From Proteles cristata cristata (Eukaryota > Chordata > Mammalia > Carnivora > Hyaenidae): 64,000 nucleotides of DNA. This document shows positions 30,371 through 46,768 of the stretch, one piece after another. The position numbers and the translations under genes are program-made. Under the pieces are notes generated by a model. The model searched no databases. It was given only the letters and a program-made list of their open reading frames with translations, and was not told the DNA's origin. The number at the start of each line of letters is the position of its first letter. Within the stretch, counting starts at the first letter, position 1. The stretch covers positions 1,116,001 through 1,180,000 of the forward strand of contig JAESUZ010001071.1 of the NCBI GenBank assembly GCA_017311185.1, read 5' to 3'.

Positions 30371-30599
30371 CATAATTTTCTTTTTTTGCCTGGACTTTGG
30401 AAAATAGTACCTAAGGACAGCACTCCTCTCTTAAATAAAATACATAGCTATGGGATTTCTACATTCTCTTGCTTTGTCCCCATTTCATAATTCAATTAAT
30501 CAATAGTAGATGGCCAGTTACCAGCCCTTTTTTATTTTGGTTCCTAAATATCATTCCCCATTTTTGCCTTCACTTCCATAGAAAAGAACATACATATGC

Positions 30600-30637
30600 A
30601 TGTGCACACACACACATACACACACACACACACACGA
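30600..30637. repeat. (AC)n microsatellite
   Basis: AC dinucleotides with one or two interruptions, just upstream of a truncated SINE. Confidence 0.9.
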
Positions 30638-30669
30638 AAATGAAGCTTTAAATTAGGACAGAAATGATG

Positions 30670-30768
30670 GAGCACTTGGGTGGCTCAATCAGCTGAGCGT
30701 CTGACTCTTGATTTCGACTCAGGTCATGATCCCAGAGTCGTGGGATTGAGCCCTGTGTCAGCGCAACA
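30670..30768 (+). mobile_element. CAN-SINE, 3'-truncated
   Basis: Only the tRNA-like head is present ('gagcacttgggtggctcaat' to 'tgagccctgtgtcagc'). The body and A-tail are missing, so it is either truncated by later deletion or an old fragment. Confidence 0.85.
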
Positions 30769-33049
30769 GATGTGTCCATCAAAACTATAGAATGAGATGC
30801 TTTTTGTTTTTTTCACTTTTATCCTCAGAAACTTCAGTTTTCCTAGCTCACATCAAAAATTAACTACCACATTAGCTCAGGCTTGAAATTCTTCCAGATG
30901 GGAAAGCTTGTCAACAAAATACTATGAAAACCTTCCTCCGTCTTCTGCAGTAATTAAAGTTTTAATGTATAGAATCTGATAAAATCACATAGCCTTCCTC
31001 CATGCATTAGAACACACTCCATTTTCTCAAAAGCATTGGCCACTAACATCTTCAAAGGAACTAAGCAAATGAGAAAACTATAAATGTCAAAACATTTCTC
31101 CCTCTTATTTGACCAGCCCCTTCTGTGCTCTGTCAGGGGTTTTATCACTTTGTAGTCCCAAGTCGCTCACATCATTTACAGGGTGGTTAAATCAAGGCAT
31201 CAAACATTTGAAGTGAATCTCATTTTACTGTCTCAAAAATATAAAGAAGTGTCTATTATTCTCATACTATAGAATCTTGCTCTGGAGTTGTTATTATAAC
31301 TTCATGACTCACTGAATGACGTATGCAATAAATTTTGGCACTAGTTCAAATTATTTTTCTAGTCTGTTATTTTTAATGTATTCGACAAGGACTTTAAAAT
31401 ATGAGGATCCATTGAGTGGATTTCTTTCCAGTCTATAAAAAGGGAGAAAGGAAAGAGGACAGACTGAGAGAAAAGATAAAACACTTCTGACTAACTTCTA
31501 GTGGGGCAGAGCTACACAATTTGAGTTTATAAAGAGTGACTACAAACTGCAGCTCAGTATTTCATAGTGCCATAGTGACACGAAAGCCCTTAAACACCAG
31601 ATGTGTATTCATCTGACCATCATTCACTTATTTTCTGCCTTCCTTAACCACCTGATAGAAGCTACTGAAATATCAGCTCTCCCAAGGGTAAGTTTTTCTA
31701 TTTAGGCTCCAGAAGGCAAATGATTTGGTTTGTTTTGTTTTGCCTGGTTCATAATAAATGCTCAGTAAATGAATGATAGGATGAAAATATACAAATAAAT
31801 ATTTATATCTTTCTTTAAGAAATTCACATTAAAATATTCCTGGTCAGTTCTTCAATGTGGTATTCCAATTATATCAATGCTAAGATTTCTCTTATTTTGG
31901 TCAGATTACGTCACCCACTACTCCTAATTTCAAATCTACAGACTTGCAGTTCATGTCCCTCACCTCTTTTGCCCCTGACTCACTGTGCCACTGTCTCTAA
32001 CATTACTCTTGCCTTAACTCTTAATGATTTCAGTCTAAGTATATATATATTCCTTCTGGTATCCTGGCCTCCACTTCTTGAACTCTGCTTTTAAAATGAT
32101 CTTGTCCTCCTCTCTTGTCATACCTTAAAGCTTGTCATTGCCAATAGACTTTCTATAATCTCAGCTTCATGCAACCCATACCCTGCTCACCACTTCCAAG
32201 CTTTTTGGCTCACTCCTGCAAGTTCCCATAGTCTTTTTTCCAACCCATCAAGATCTCCAATTAATTAACCCTACCTTCTCTCTCCCCACCCCCTCTTTAA
32301 TTCAAGCGACCCTACCCTCTCTTTGTAGTTGCTCATCTCCTTGATGTTCTCTTTTGCTTGGGCCCCCAGCTTGAATTCCACCATCATGATCACTCTGTAC
32401 ACATACCCTCAGCTCCCCCACCCCTTACAGCTTCACTAAAGTTGCTTAGTCCTAGTTAAATCCAACTGTCCATTCACCCTACACAACTGAACGGGAAAGG
32501 GAAAAACATACAATCATGCTAACCAGTTTCACTTTAAATTCATGGTCATATACTTGAAGCGGGCCCTCATTGCCACCCAGCAACTATGCTATAGTTGTCT
32601 AGGAGACATCCAAGTGGAGATTCCACAAGTCAGTTGATACATTAGTTGGCAGTTCAGGAGGGTAACCTGGACTCTCCTAAACACACTTCACCAACAGCTT
32701 TCTCCTTCTCAACTGATGGTAATTCCATCCTTCATGTTGCTAGGGCTAAAAAGCTTTGCTGGCTCTATCTTCAAAATTATTTAGAATTTGATCCAGACAC
32801 TGGCACCACTGCCCTCATCCTTGTCAGAGTCACCATCTTCACTCACCTGAATGGCTGCAAAGCCACCTAAATGCCATTTCTCATTTCTAGCCTTGGTTTC
32901 CTACATTCTGTTTTCAAGGAAAAAAAAAAAAAACACACACACACAACCTGAATTTTCCTTTAAAATATTAAGTCAGGTCATATCACTCTTCTATAGATAA
33001 CACTAATTATTTCCTCATTTTACATAGAGCAAATGCCAAATTCTTTAAA

Positions 33050-33520
33050 ACCGCCTACTGGGACCCTACCAGATCTGATTTACCTCTGTGACTTCATCTC
33101 CTATTACTCCACCTGTCTCTGCTCCAGTACAGCAACTCTGGCCTCCTTGCTGTTCTGTTTCCAGAGCAAGCCAGACATGCTCCTGCTCAGGGCCTTTGCA
33201 CTGGCTGTACCCTGTTCCTGGAACACTCTTCTGACAGATGCCTACATGCTATTTAACTCCTCACTTCCTTGAAATGTCACCTTAATGAATCCTACTATAA
33301 CTACATTTTTAAGAATTGTAAACACTCTCTTATCCCACCCTAACTTTTTTCTATAGCATTTATCACCTTCTAGCATGCTACGTAATTTTCTTATGTTGTT
33401 TCCTTTCTGAATATCAACTACAAAAGGTCAGCTATTTTAGTGGTTTTTGCCTCCAGAGTACCTAGAACAGTGTCTAGCACATATTGGACATTCAATAAAT
33501 ATTTTCTGAATGAAAAAAGT
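33050..33520 (+). repeat. L2-like LINE fragment
   Basis: Sense L2 3' pattern: 'cagggcctttgcactggctg', 'ttcctggaacactcttc', 'gtgtctagcacatattgg', 'caataaatattttctgaatg'. A good visual match to the old mammalian L2 3' end. Confidence 0.7.
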
Positions 33521-33620
33521 TATAATATAACTACTTGAAATGAAACAGATAAAAAGAGTAAATATTAATGCTAATTGGCAGAATGTGAAATCTTACAACA
33601 TGATAGAAATAATCTTTAAG

Positions 33621-33846
33621 GAGTGCCTGTGTGGCTCAGTCAGTTAAGGGTCTGACTTCGGCTCAGTCATAATCTCACAGTCTGTGAGTTCAAGCCCCAT
33701 GTCAGGCTCTGTACTGACAACTCAGAGACTGGAGCCTGTTTCAGATTCTGTGTCTCCCTTTCTCTCTGCCCCTCCCCAACTCACACTCTGTGTGTCTCTC
33801 TCTCTCTCTGTCAAAAATAAACATTTGAAAAAAATTTTAAAAAGAA
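33621..33846 (+). mobile_element. CAN-SINE, older subfamily
   Basis: Forward copy 'gagtgcctgtgtggctcag' to an A-rich tail. A perfect 14-bp duplication, aaataatctttaag, lies at 33607-33620 and 33847-33860. Confidence 0.93.
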
Positions 33847-34739
33847 AAATAATCTTTAAGACTGAGAAATGACACTTTAATCTCTGATGAAGACCATATT
33901 CTGAAAAGTCGTCCTTATGTCCATTTACTGACGGAGTGATGATATGGGGCAAATATATAAGCAAGGAAAAAGAATGACTGAGAATTTATAGTCAGCAGCT
34001 TAGAATTCGGAGGAAAGCAGGGTTGTCTTACTATGCAGTTGGCAAAATTACACTTGAGGAAAATTTAAAGCTGAATATGTTTTTAAAATCCAGAGTATGG
34101 GTACTCAAGTCTTGTTAGATGAATTGAAATATTACTTAATTCATAATGTTTTACAACTTATTTTTCTTTTTTTTATTTTTAAAAGTTTTGTTTTGTCCTC
34201 CAAATATGGACTTTTTATTTTGCAAAAGAAAGAGGAACAGAGAAAGTCTACATAATAACACTAGCTTTCCCCATAACAAATAGTTTTCTTCTCCTTCTCT
34301 GATAGTCTTCCCCTTGGAAAACCTTGACTTTATCTCCCTCTGCCATAACCTATATGTTTCATATCTAGTGTTTCTTTCTTCCATCTACTTCATCATATAT
34401 ACCAACCACCTCAGGGTTCCTGATCCTAATGCCTCAGGCATTAGGGTGAACGCAACAACATCCCAGCTTTCTCGACTCCAGTCTTCCTCCGCCTCCCCCG
34501 TAAGTCCAATAGACCATGAGTCTGTCCTGAACCCACCTTCTAGACAACTTCCCTGCAGCTATATTTTTAGTAGATTGGGCCCCTGCTTCAAAGCTATAGG
34601 GAATGTTTCCCATGGGTCTTAACTCATCTCTCCAAACCTCAAGGCTCTTTGCTGTCTGGTGTCTCCCAGGACAGTAGGAGTTGGGGCTTGGTTTGAGCCC
34701 CACTTGTCCTCATTCTATACCCCTCCTGGCACTGAACTT

Positions 34740-35070
34740 CCTCTTTTCTGGTCCCCTCATCTGAAATGCCAGTGTCATCTTCTCCACACATCTACATCCA
34801 ACATAGCCATTAAGGACTTCTAAATCTTCCAGGCTTCACTGACCGTTCTCTTTTCTGAATTGTCCCAAACCCACATCTGTATTGCACAATTTTTTTTTAA
34901 TTTAATGGTACATCTATTGACTTGTACATTAACTGCTTTACTTGGTTCCCTCTGGTTTTTCCAGTAAAATGATAATCATGTTGAGGGCAGAAATCCCATC
35001 TTACATTTATCCCCCAGACCTGACTCTACACTAAGGTACAATAGGTACTTGATAAATCTCGATACTGATT
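34740..35070 (+). repeat. L2-like LINE fragment
   Basis: Weak L2 3' pattern: 'gttgagggcagaaatccc', 'taaggtacaataggtacttg', 'ataaatctc'. Limits approximate. Confidence 0.4.
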
Positions 35071-35730
35071 TTAAGGAGTAGTTTCTCACACATTTTAACA
35101 TCTCTAAAATTGGGAAGTGTTTTATGATTAATGGTGTCTTACAAATGCTGTCAACTGCAAATGTATGAAACTGGCCATAACCGTATATGTAGTTGTCACC
35201 TCAATTCATTAAGGACACCATTGGTACTACAGGTGTTGAATATAATTGCCACTTTAAAATACTTTCAAAACGTGTGCACTATGATTTGATATTGAAATGA
35301 AAAGTTATTGTATATGCAGAAATGTACCAAAACAGAGCAGCAGGGTATAAATTTGCTATCAGTGAAGCAAACATTCGTTGTTGAAGGAATGATTATAATT
35401 CTGTATTCCTCGCAAAGTAACAACCAGCTGCTTTATGGGACCTAAGAAATGATGATACTTACAAGCAAAGGAAGCTGCTATATTTTGTTACTGAAATGCA
35501 AGCAAAAAAATTAAAAAGCCTTTTGTATGCCAAGCACTGCAACTGAGAGATGGAGAATTTGCCAAATCCTTCAGAAAGTATACAATAATTTTCAAAGCAA
35601 TGATAGACTGATAGAATTGATTCAGATGTTGCACAGAGTGATCTTGAGGTATTTTGTCATAATGTCATTGTCATAAAATAATGGTGTGTTTTATAATTGA
35701 TGCCATCTTAGATTCAATAAAACATGACAT

Positions 35731-35800
35731 GTATATGTGTGTCTGTGCGTGTATGCGTGCATTCGTGTGTGTGCGTGTGTGTGTGCATGTGTGTGTATCT
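35731..35800. repeat. TG-rich alternating purine-pyrimidine tract
   Basis: Imperfect (TG)n with CG and CA steps, about 145 bp upstream of the exon at 35946. It is the kind of sequence that can take up Z-DNA and bind UG-repeat RNA proteins when transcribed; no function is shown here. Confidence 0.9.
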
Positions 35801-35945
35801 TGCTAGCTTTGTTTGATTGATGCTATGTGAATTTCTTTTAGACTCAATTTAATTTTATTCATTGGTAGCTTAACAAACACGATTCATGGATTCTTCTGGT
35901 TGTATTTTGTGGTTGTGACTTTAACTCTTTATGTCCTCACTAAAG

Positions 35946-36080
35946 GAACTCCGGTCTGAAGTGGAACTAGAAGTGTTAGGAGACACAGAAGGACTCAATC
36001 TGTCATTCACAGCTATCTGTAACAATGGGGTCCTCTTCCCACACCAAAAGAAATGCTCTCACATGAAAGTGGGAGACACA
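35946..36080 (+). CDS. ITGB6: Integrin beta-6, I-to-hybrid domain exon
   Basis: 135 bp, 45 codons, phase 0 at both ends, with consensus donor GTAAGT at 36081. The peptide starts [20 protein letters not shown] (helix alpha-7 leading into the hybrid domain) and carries an NLS sequon. Later it reads [15 protein letters not shown]. The human protein, as I remember it, has NNGT here, so one glycosylation sequon seems absent. The two cysteines (AIC and KKC) match the family. Confidence 0.98.
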
Positions 36081-36784
<704 letters not shown>

Positions 36785-37089
36785 TGAACCTCCCACAGTT
36801 GCCTGCGCATAGCTGGTACTCAATAAATATTTGCTGATCAAGTGAGTGGGTTAATCTCTAGACTTAAAGTAACTAATCTTCTCTTGTATTTTTTCTGGCT
36901 CTTATATTCTCTTGGGGTGAGATCTCTGCCAATTCAATTTACATCTCTGTTGTTGTTTACCTAAGAGTAAGGAGGCAAAAAAAGAGTTCTTTGGTTATGA
37001 TCCAGACTTCACAAAACTGCATGTAATCTGAACTCTATTATCTTCCAGACTTTTCTGGGTCAGGTTTCCAGATATCTTACCCAACTCTT

Positions 37090-37310
37090 CAAAAAAAATT
37101 ATTTATTTATTTTTGTGTGTATGAGAGAGAGAGACAATGAGAGGGAGAATGTGGAGGTTGGGGGGCAGAGAAAGGGAATCCCAAGCAGGCTCTGAGCCAT
37201 CAGCACAGAGCCCAGTGCAGGTGCTCAAACTCACAAATGAACCATGAAATCATGATCTGAGCAAAAATCAAGAATCAGACACTTAAACAACTGAGCCACC
37301 TAGGCATCCC
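37090..37310 (-). mobile_element. CAN-SINE, older diverged copy
   Basis: Reverse copy ending 'gagccacctaggcatccc'. Flanks ttacccaactctt (37077-37089) and ttatccaactctt (37311-37323) differ at one base. Confidence 0.88.
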
Positions 37311-39491
37311 TTATCCAACTCTTTGGAAGAAAAAAAAAACTCTTTGAAAAAAAAAAATAAAGGAGCATATTGCTAAAGACAAGGGACACAGAAATACTAA
37401 ATGAACTTTCAGGACCTTTATTAATCTCACGCATATTAACTAACGCATTTTATATGATAGATACTAGGTTAGGCACCAGGTATAATAAAGATGAATAAGC
37501 CTCTATGTGAAGAAGGCTATGGAAAGGGTAAAAATGAAAAACATTGCTTAGAAAGTTTTTAAGATCAAGAAAAGTTTTAAATAACAGAAAAATGTATGTT
37601 TTAAAAATTCTTTGCACATGGAAAATCACTGTAGTTTAAAACTAGTCTAAGAGTAGTTTAAGAATAATGATTATAAAGTCATTTGGGTATATATCCATAT
37701 ATTTAAGTATATTCGATCTGCATATGAATTACAAATGTGTTCGTATTCTTTAAAATGATATAAATTTGTGTTACAACTGGAATATTAACTAACTGCTGAC
37801 TTTAAGCTCCCAGTGTCTCCCCTTTTCACAGTGTGTGAACAGGCAGCTTTTCAAAACAGAAAACCATTATCTTTAAAGAAAACTAAGCAAGTAATATTTT
37901 CAAACCACAGTGTCAGGAACATATAAAAGAGACTGATTCTCAGGAAAAAAAGGCCCAAGAAGAGCAGCCTCAAAGAATTCTGAGCTCTTTGAAAAAAAAC
38001 ATGTGATACCTTTAGAAGCGTACCTCCATTTCATTTCTTTGCAGCGGCTCTTGCTACCAACAAGTTCCTCTGAGGCCAGGTTCTTTCTTCTCCCCAGAGA
38101 GTGAAAAATTTAGGGTCTGTCCAGATTGAGACACTTTTCTCTCTCCTTTCATTCAAAGGTCTATTTCCTTATTTAATGGGTGTGTTTCCAAACCCATATC
38201 AGTTCTCTTCTCACAAGATGCAGGCAGGAGACAGCCTGAAGCCAGAGGCTGTCACCTTGTCTTGAACAGAACATGCTCTGCAGATTCCAAGATTGTATCT
38301 CTAATAAAAATCTTTGAATAAAATATGTTCCCCAAACATTTGAAATTACCTTCCAAAAAACTTCTACATGTAACCTAACTATAGCAATACTACCCCTACC
38401 TATATTTTGCTCTTTAAGTCTTAGATCAAAGAATTCCAGAGCAGTTTAAATTGCTGGACTGTGCTCAGCAACACAGTTTGCTAATGGTCTTCTACTGCAT
38501 TTGGTACCATGCATGCAAATGGAAATGAACTATTTAAAAAGAGTGGACTCGATCTGTGCATTGTAGTTTGAGAGGTCTGACAGTAGGACCTCTCTTTGTG
38601 TCAGATACAGTGATTGCTAGAGAAATTCTGTCTAGAAAACACAATTATTTCTTCAGTTGGACTAAGAAAACTTCACCAATGCCAGTTTCCTTCATGTTTG
38701 AAGATACTTTACAATTCTCAATCATTACTATTACTGAAAACTATTTTGTTTGTAGCAACATCGCAAAGGATGTTACAAAATTATTAGTAACTTTCTCTTG
38801 AGAAAGGTATAATAAAAGTAAGTAGTATTATTCAAATTCAACAAACAGTTACCGAGTACCTACTATGTGCCTGGCATCAAGATTAGCGTAGGGATAAATA
38901 CTGTGCCTGGCTCTGTTGTTACTGTTGTTTATAACAGAGACCAGAGTGTGCTACAGCTTCACTTCTCATATAGAACTCACTGATTTTACAACTAATTCAC
39001 TCTGCATTGTGCCACTTCTCTGAAGGGCTATTACCACAATGTTCTTTTTCATGTACTTTCTTTCATCCATCTGTAAGTACTCACAGATATAGGGCTCCAT
39101 TGATTTATTCCCTTGCCCAAATTCCATTAGTCATTTATATTTTGATTCTAAGAGATGGGAAACTAATAGGCAAATGGCATTACAGAAAATACTTCCTGCC
39201 ATTATGTACTTAAAATTATCAGTCAGTGGCATTCCAGAAAGATCTATCCCTCTGAAAAGAGCCTGGCCATTTTTTTTCTTTATCTTTGTTTATCATCTTG
39301 CCTCTACATGAAGCCATTGTGAAGGTCTTGTTGTTTTTGTGGTTGTGGTTATATGAGCAGGTACTTTAGATAATTGGTTGCTTGTGAATATCAATTAGCA
39401 ATGATATGGTGGATGGTTCTGGAAAGCCCGCAGAGAGAAGGGTTTCTAAATTTTGACAGGAGCTCTTGGAAGAATTTTCTAAATAATTCTC

Positions 39492-39738
39492 TTTTTGTAA
39501 AGTTTATTTATTTATTTATTTTGAGAGAGAGAGGGAGAGAGAGAGAGAGGGAGAGAGTGAGAGAGAGAGAGAGAGAGAACAGGGGAGGGGAAGGGGGTGG
39601 GGGGAGAAAATCCCAAGCAGACTCTACACAGTCAGTGAGGAACTCAATTTGGGTCTTGAACTCATGAACCATGAGATCACGACCTGAGCCAAACTCAAGA
39701 GTCAGATGCTTAACCAACTGAGCCACCCAGGTGCCCCT
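39492..39738 (-). mobile_element. CAN-SINE with expanded GA tract
   Basis: Reverse copy ending 'gagccacccaggtgcccc'. The purine-rich stretch 39522-39578 (GA repeats) is expanded relative to other copies. Target duplication is imperfect. Confidence 0.88.
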
Positions 39739-39999
39739 CTGCCAAGTAATTCTTACATGCAGTGATATACTTGGGCATTCGCAAAAAAATTCACATTTCA
39801 TTTGACTATTTATAAATCATATTAATTTTTTGGAATAAGCTTGAATGCAGAAATCTATCCCTATTATGAGAATAAGTTTCTCCTTTTGCTGAGGAAGAAA
39901 CAAAAAGCGATTGTAGTTTAGAGGATAACGTAGATGAGACATGTCTGCCGCAAGTTCCCACGTGCTTCCTCCTTCAAGCTGCCTCTGCCCTGGGAATCT

Positions 40000-41023
40000 G
40001 CAGCTTTCCTCTCACTGATGTCCTACCTCTCAGTCTCCCTGGTAAGATCCTTTTTTTCTGATCCCATTTTAAATGCTGATGCTCTCCAGAGCTTTTTTCA
40101 CTGTCTGCTTTCCCTACATGACCGGATCCACAACAGCTTTAATTGCCATCAGTCTCTGATGGATCCAAACCTCAAACCTCTCTCTATAGACATAGATACA
40201 CAGAGATATGTATCTGTCTACTAGGATGCCCCAAAAGCCCCTTGAACTCAAAAGAGCCAAAAATGAACTCATCATCTTCCCCACCCAAAGCTGCTCTTCT
40301 TCCTCTGCTTCAGAACAATGTATCCATTCAAAAATTAAGCTCTACTCTGTGCCAGGCACCAGGCATAAGGCAGCGAGCATGAGCCGGCAGCTTCCATTCC
40401 AGGTCAGTAAAAGGGTGCACCATCCACTGAGCAGCCCAGTCTGGTCACCTGGGGAAGCTCCCATCCCCTCTCTCTTGCCCTCTCCCTCTACCCTGGCAGC
40501 AAGTGCACTATGCGCTGAGTAGTCCATCCCAGGAACTGCATCCCCTTTCCTTTCCATCCCCACTGGCGCCATTAGGGCCTCATGTCTTGTCGTCCCTGCT
40601 GTTACAACAACCTCCTAAGTGGTTTTCCTGTCTCTCGTCTGATCCTCTCTACAGTTGCCGGGATATTACCAGACACACATCTATTTGTTCAAGTCTCTCC
40701 TCTACTTAAAATTCCATAATTGTCAGGATAGCAGTTCTTACTTTAGCCCCCAAAGCTTTTCATGATGTGATTTCTGACTTTCATTGATCTTTCCAACCCC
40801 TCCTTACCCCCTCCAACCTCCCTTCCTGCCACAGCTCCTAGGCATCATTGGCTCCTTCGATATGAAACTACTATGGGTATCATGCAGGTCACACAAGGGG
40901 CACCTGCGTGGCTCAGTCGGTTAAGTGTCCAACTCTTGGTTTCAGCTCAGGTCATGATCTCATGGTTTTATGAGTTCAAGCCTTGAATCAGGTTCTGGGC
41001 TGGTAGCAAGGAGCCTGCTTAAG

Positions 41024-41064
<41 letters not shown>

Positions 41065-41490
41065 TTCTCTCTGCCCCTCTCCCACTTGCACTGCCTCTGT
41101 TTCTCTCAAATAAACAAATAAAACTTAAAAAAGAAAAAGCAGGTTCCATGATTACACACTTCTGTCATTTGCCTATGCTTTTTTGTCTGCTTAAAATGCA
41201 TATAACCCTCTTCTACCATCTACCTGTCTTTTCCAAATTCAGCTCAGTCATCACCTCTTCTGGAAAGGCCCCCAAATCTCTGGTCCGATTTGGAAACTCT
41301 CCCTCTATGTGCATAACACTTATCACAGTGTATTGTGCTTATTACTGGTGGTATTTATTTGCCTGTCTCCTACATGAGCCTATAAGCTTAGTGACCTTAT
41401 TTAATTTTGTGTCTTCATGCCTAATGCAATTTATGGCACATGATACATGCTCAGTTAAAGTTTCTTAAACAAATGAATTTGTTGAGCACT
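40000..41490 (+). repeat. L2-like LINE segments, interrupted by a SINE
   Basis: Fragments of L2 pattern: 'aaaatgaactcatcatcttc' near 40260, 'agcttttcatgatgtgattt' near 40755, 'cagctcagtcatcacctctt' near 41242, 'acacttatcacagtgtattg' near 41318. The SINE at 40897 splits the last part. The reading frames here are not genes. Confidence 0.5.
40897..41138 (+). mobile_element. CAN-SINE with expanded CT tract
   Basis: Forward copy 'ggggcacctgcgtggctcag' to an A-rich tail. It contains an uninterrupted CT run (41024-41060) that is longer than in most copies. Confidence 0.92.
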
Positions 41491-41983
41491 CACTATATGC
41501 CTGCAGGACATCTAATTGGTGAATGCAAAGTAGAATATTTACACTTTATCTCATCTGACCACAACCGCTGTAGGATTTTATTCCCTCTATTTGATAGACG
41601 AGGCTTTTATGATAACTCGGCTTGAATGATGTAAAGTGGGTATTACCCCGGTCTGTACTGCATCTCTATCTTATGGCACCTTAATTAAAAGGAACAAATT
41701 GTAAAAACAATTTAAATACACATACACATAATCACATACACCCCCACAAGTTGCTGTTATAGGCTTCTGGATTATCTCATTTCACCTGGCTATAAGTTCT
41801 GTTTGATATAACATCAGGTAATCAAATCGGTCTTCAGTTAAGAGACTAGATCAATCAGCATACATACTTAGCAAAATTCGTTCCATAAAATATATCTATG
41901 TTCACTGATTCCCCTCCCCACCCCCACTCACTTTTTCTCATTTTTCTTCAGTCTTTCTGATGGTGTTTAAAGGCAAACAGAAG

Positions 41984-42208
41984 GGACGCCTGAGTGGCTT
42001 AGTTGGCTAAGTGACCGACTTGGGCTCAGGTCATGATCTCATGGTTTGTGAGTTCAAGCCTAGCGTCAGGCTCTGTACTGACAGCTTGGTGCCTGAAGTC
42101 TACTTCAGGTTCTGTGTGTCCTTCTCTCTCTCTGCCCCTCCCTGGCTCAAGATCTGCCTCTCTGTCTCTCAAAAATAAATAGACGTTAAAAAATTAAAAT
42201 AAATAAAT
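41984..42208 (+). mobile_element. CAN-SINE, older subfamily
   Basis: Forward copy 'ggacgcctgagtggcttag' to an AAATAAAT tail. Near-perfect flanking copies lie at 41969-41983 (aaaggcaaacagaag) and 42209-42222. It ends about 75 bp upstream of the exon at 42285. Confidence 0.9.
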
Positions 42209-42259
42209 AAAGGCAAAGAGAAAAGATGGCCCTGGAATCGGAAGTGGCTTCTGCCCTAA

Positions 42260-45532
<3,273 letters not shown>

Positions 45533-45630
45533 GAGCTGCATTGAATGCCACCTGTCTGCCGATGGCCAGGCCCGAGAAGAATGCGTTGAAAAATGCAAAC
45601 TAGTTGGTGCGATCGTCAATGAAGCAGAAG
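45533..45630 (+). CDS. ITGB6: Integrin beta-6, end of leg and start of beta-tail domain
   Basis: 98 bp: one base finishing Arg, 32 codons, then one G. Peptide [20 protein letters not shown] then [12 protein letters not shown], matching the beta-6 stretch after CNSKR. Its length is not a multiple of three, so skipping it would shift the frame. The donor is AAG/GTTATA, a poor match to the GTRAGT consensus and the weakest of the eleven boundaries by eye. Confidence 0.96.
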
Positions 45631-45752
45631 GTTATATTTGTCTTCAATTACTTTCTTTGTCTTTACATAGGTCTTGAGAGACAGAAACACCGTGAAGGGC
45701 TTTTTAGTAACTCGACCTCATTTGAACCAGGGCATTAGTTCAACATTAATTT

Positions 45753-45950
45753 TGTTGTTTTATTTATTTATTTATTTATTTTTTGAGAAACAGTGAAAGG
45801 GGCAGAGAGAGGGAGAGAGAGAATCCCGAGAAGGCTCTCCACTGTCAGCATAGAGCCTGATGCGGGGATGGAACCCATGAACTGTGAGATCATGACGTGA
45901 GCTGAAACCAAGAGTAAGATGCTTAACTGACTGAGCCACCCAGGTGCCCC
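45753..45950 (-). mobile_element. CAN-SINE, older subfamily
   Basis: Reverse copy ending 'gagccacccaggtgcccc', with a TTTA-rich tail. The flanks share 'caacatta' (about 45741 and 45953). It lies about 120 bp downstream of the weak donor at 45631. Confidence 0.88.
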
Positions 45951-46535
45951 AGCAACATTAGTTTATAAGAGTAAACACATTCCATGAGTCTAAAAACATG
46001 ATGGTTTGGGATACAAGCAATGTAAAGTCATAGCTATTCTATTTGGCTGCGGTTCTGTTGGCAAGTTCACCTCTGCTTAACAAAAAACAATTGCAGAGAA
46101 TTCCAGAATGCTAATTTTTAATTAGAAAAGAAAATTTAAAAAATAGCTAAATGTTAATCTCTAAACCTGAAATCATCCTCTATCATTGGATTGCCCTATT
46201 TGAAAATGGGAGAAGGTGAAGTATAATAAGGGTTTCCTGGGAGCAAGTCTCAGTCATCAAGCAGTTTCTGGTTAGTAGCCATTTTTCCTCCACCACTTCT
46301 ATGTGGTTTTGGAGCATAGGTGTTACAATGCCACCCTTAAATCCTTGTTGTCTCACTCCTCTAAAATAAGAAGGGCCTGTTACCTTTAACTGCTAAGCAA
46401 ATTCTGCTCTTGCTTTCACCTGTCATTTTACAATTTAATTACTTAAAATAAGATTATTTTTAATAGCAAAATGTCATCTCAAACATTTAAGTAGATTGTA
46501 TTTTAGCTAGGAAGGCCATTTAAACAAATAATTTG

Positions 46536-46768
46536 TGGGGTGCCTGGGTGACTCAGTCGATGGAGCATCCAACTTCAGCTCAGGTCATGATCTCACAGTT
46601 CGTGGGTTCAAGCCCCATGTTGGGTTCTGTGCCTTCAGTTCAAAGCCTGGAGCCTGCTTTGGTTTCTATGTCTCACTCTCTCTCTCTGCCCCTTCCCTGC
46701 TTGCACTCTGGTCTGTTTCTCTCTCTCAAAAACAAATAGACATTTAAAAATTAATAAATAAATAATAA
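46536..46768 (+). mobile_element. CAN-SINE, older subfamily
   Basis: Forward copy 'ggggtgcctgggtgactcag' to a TTAATAAATAAATAA tail. Target duplication is unclear. Confidence 0.9.
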
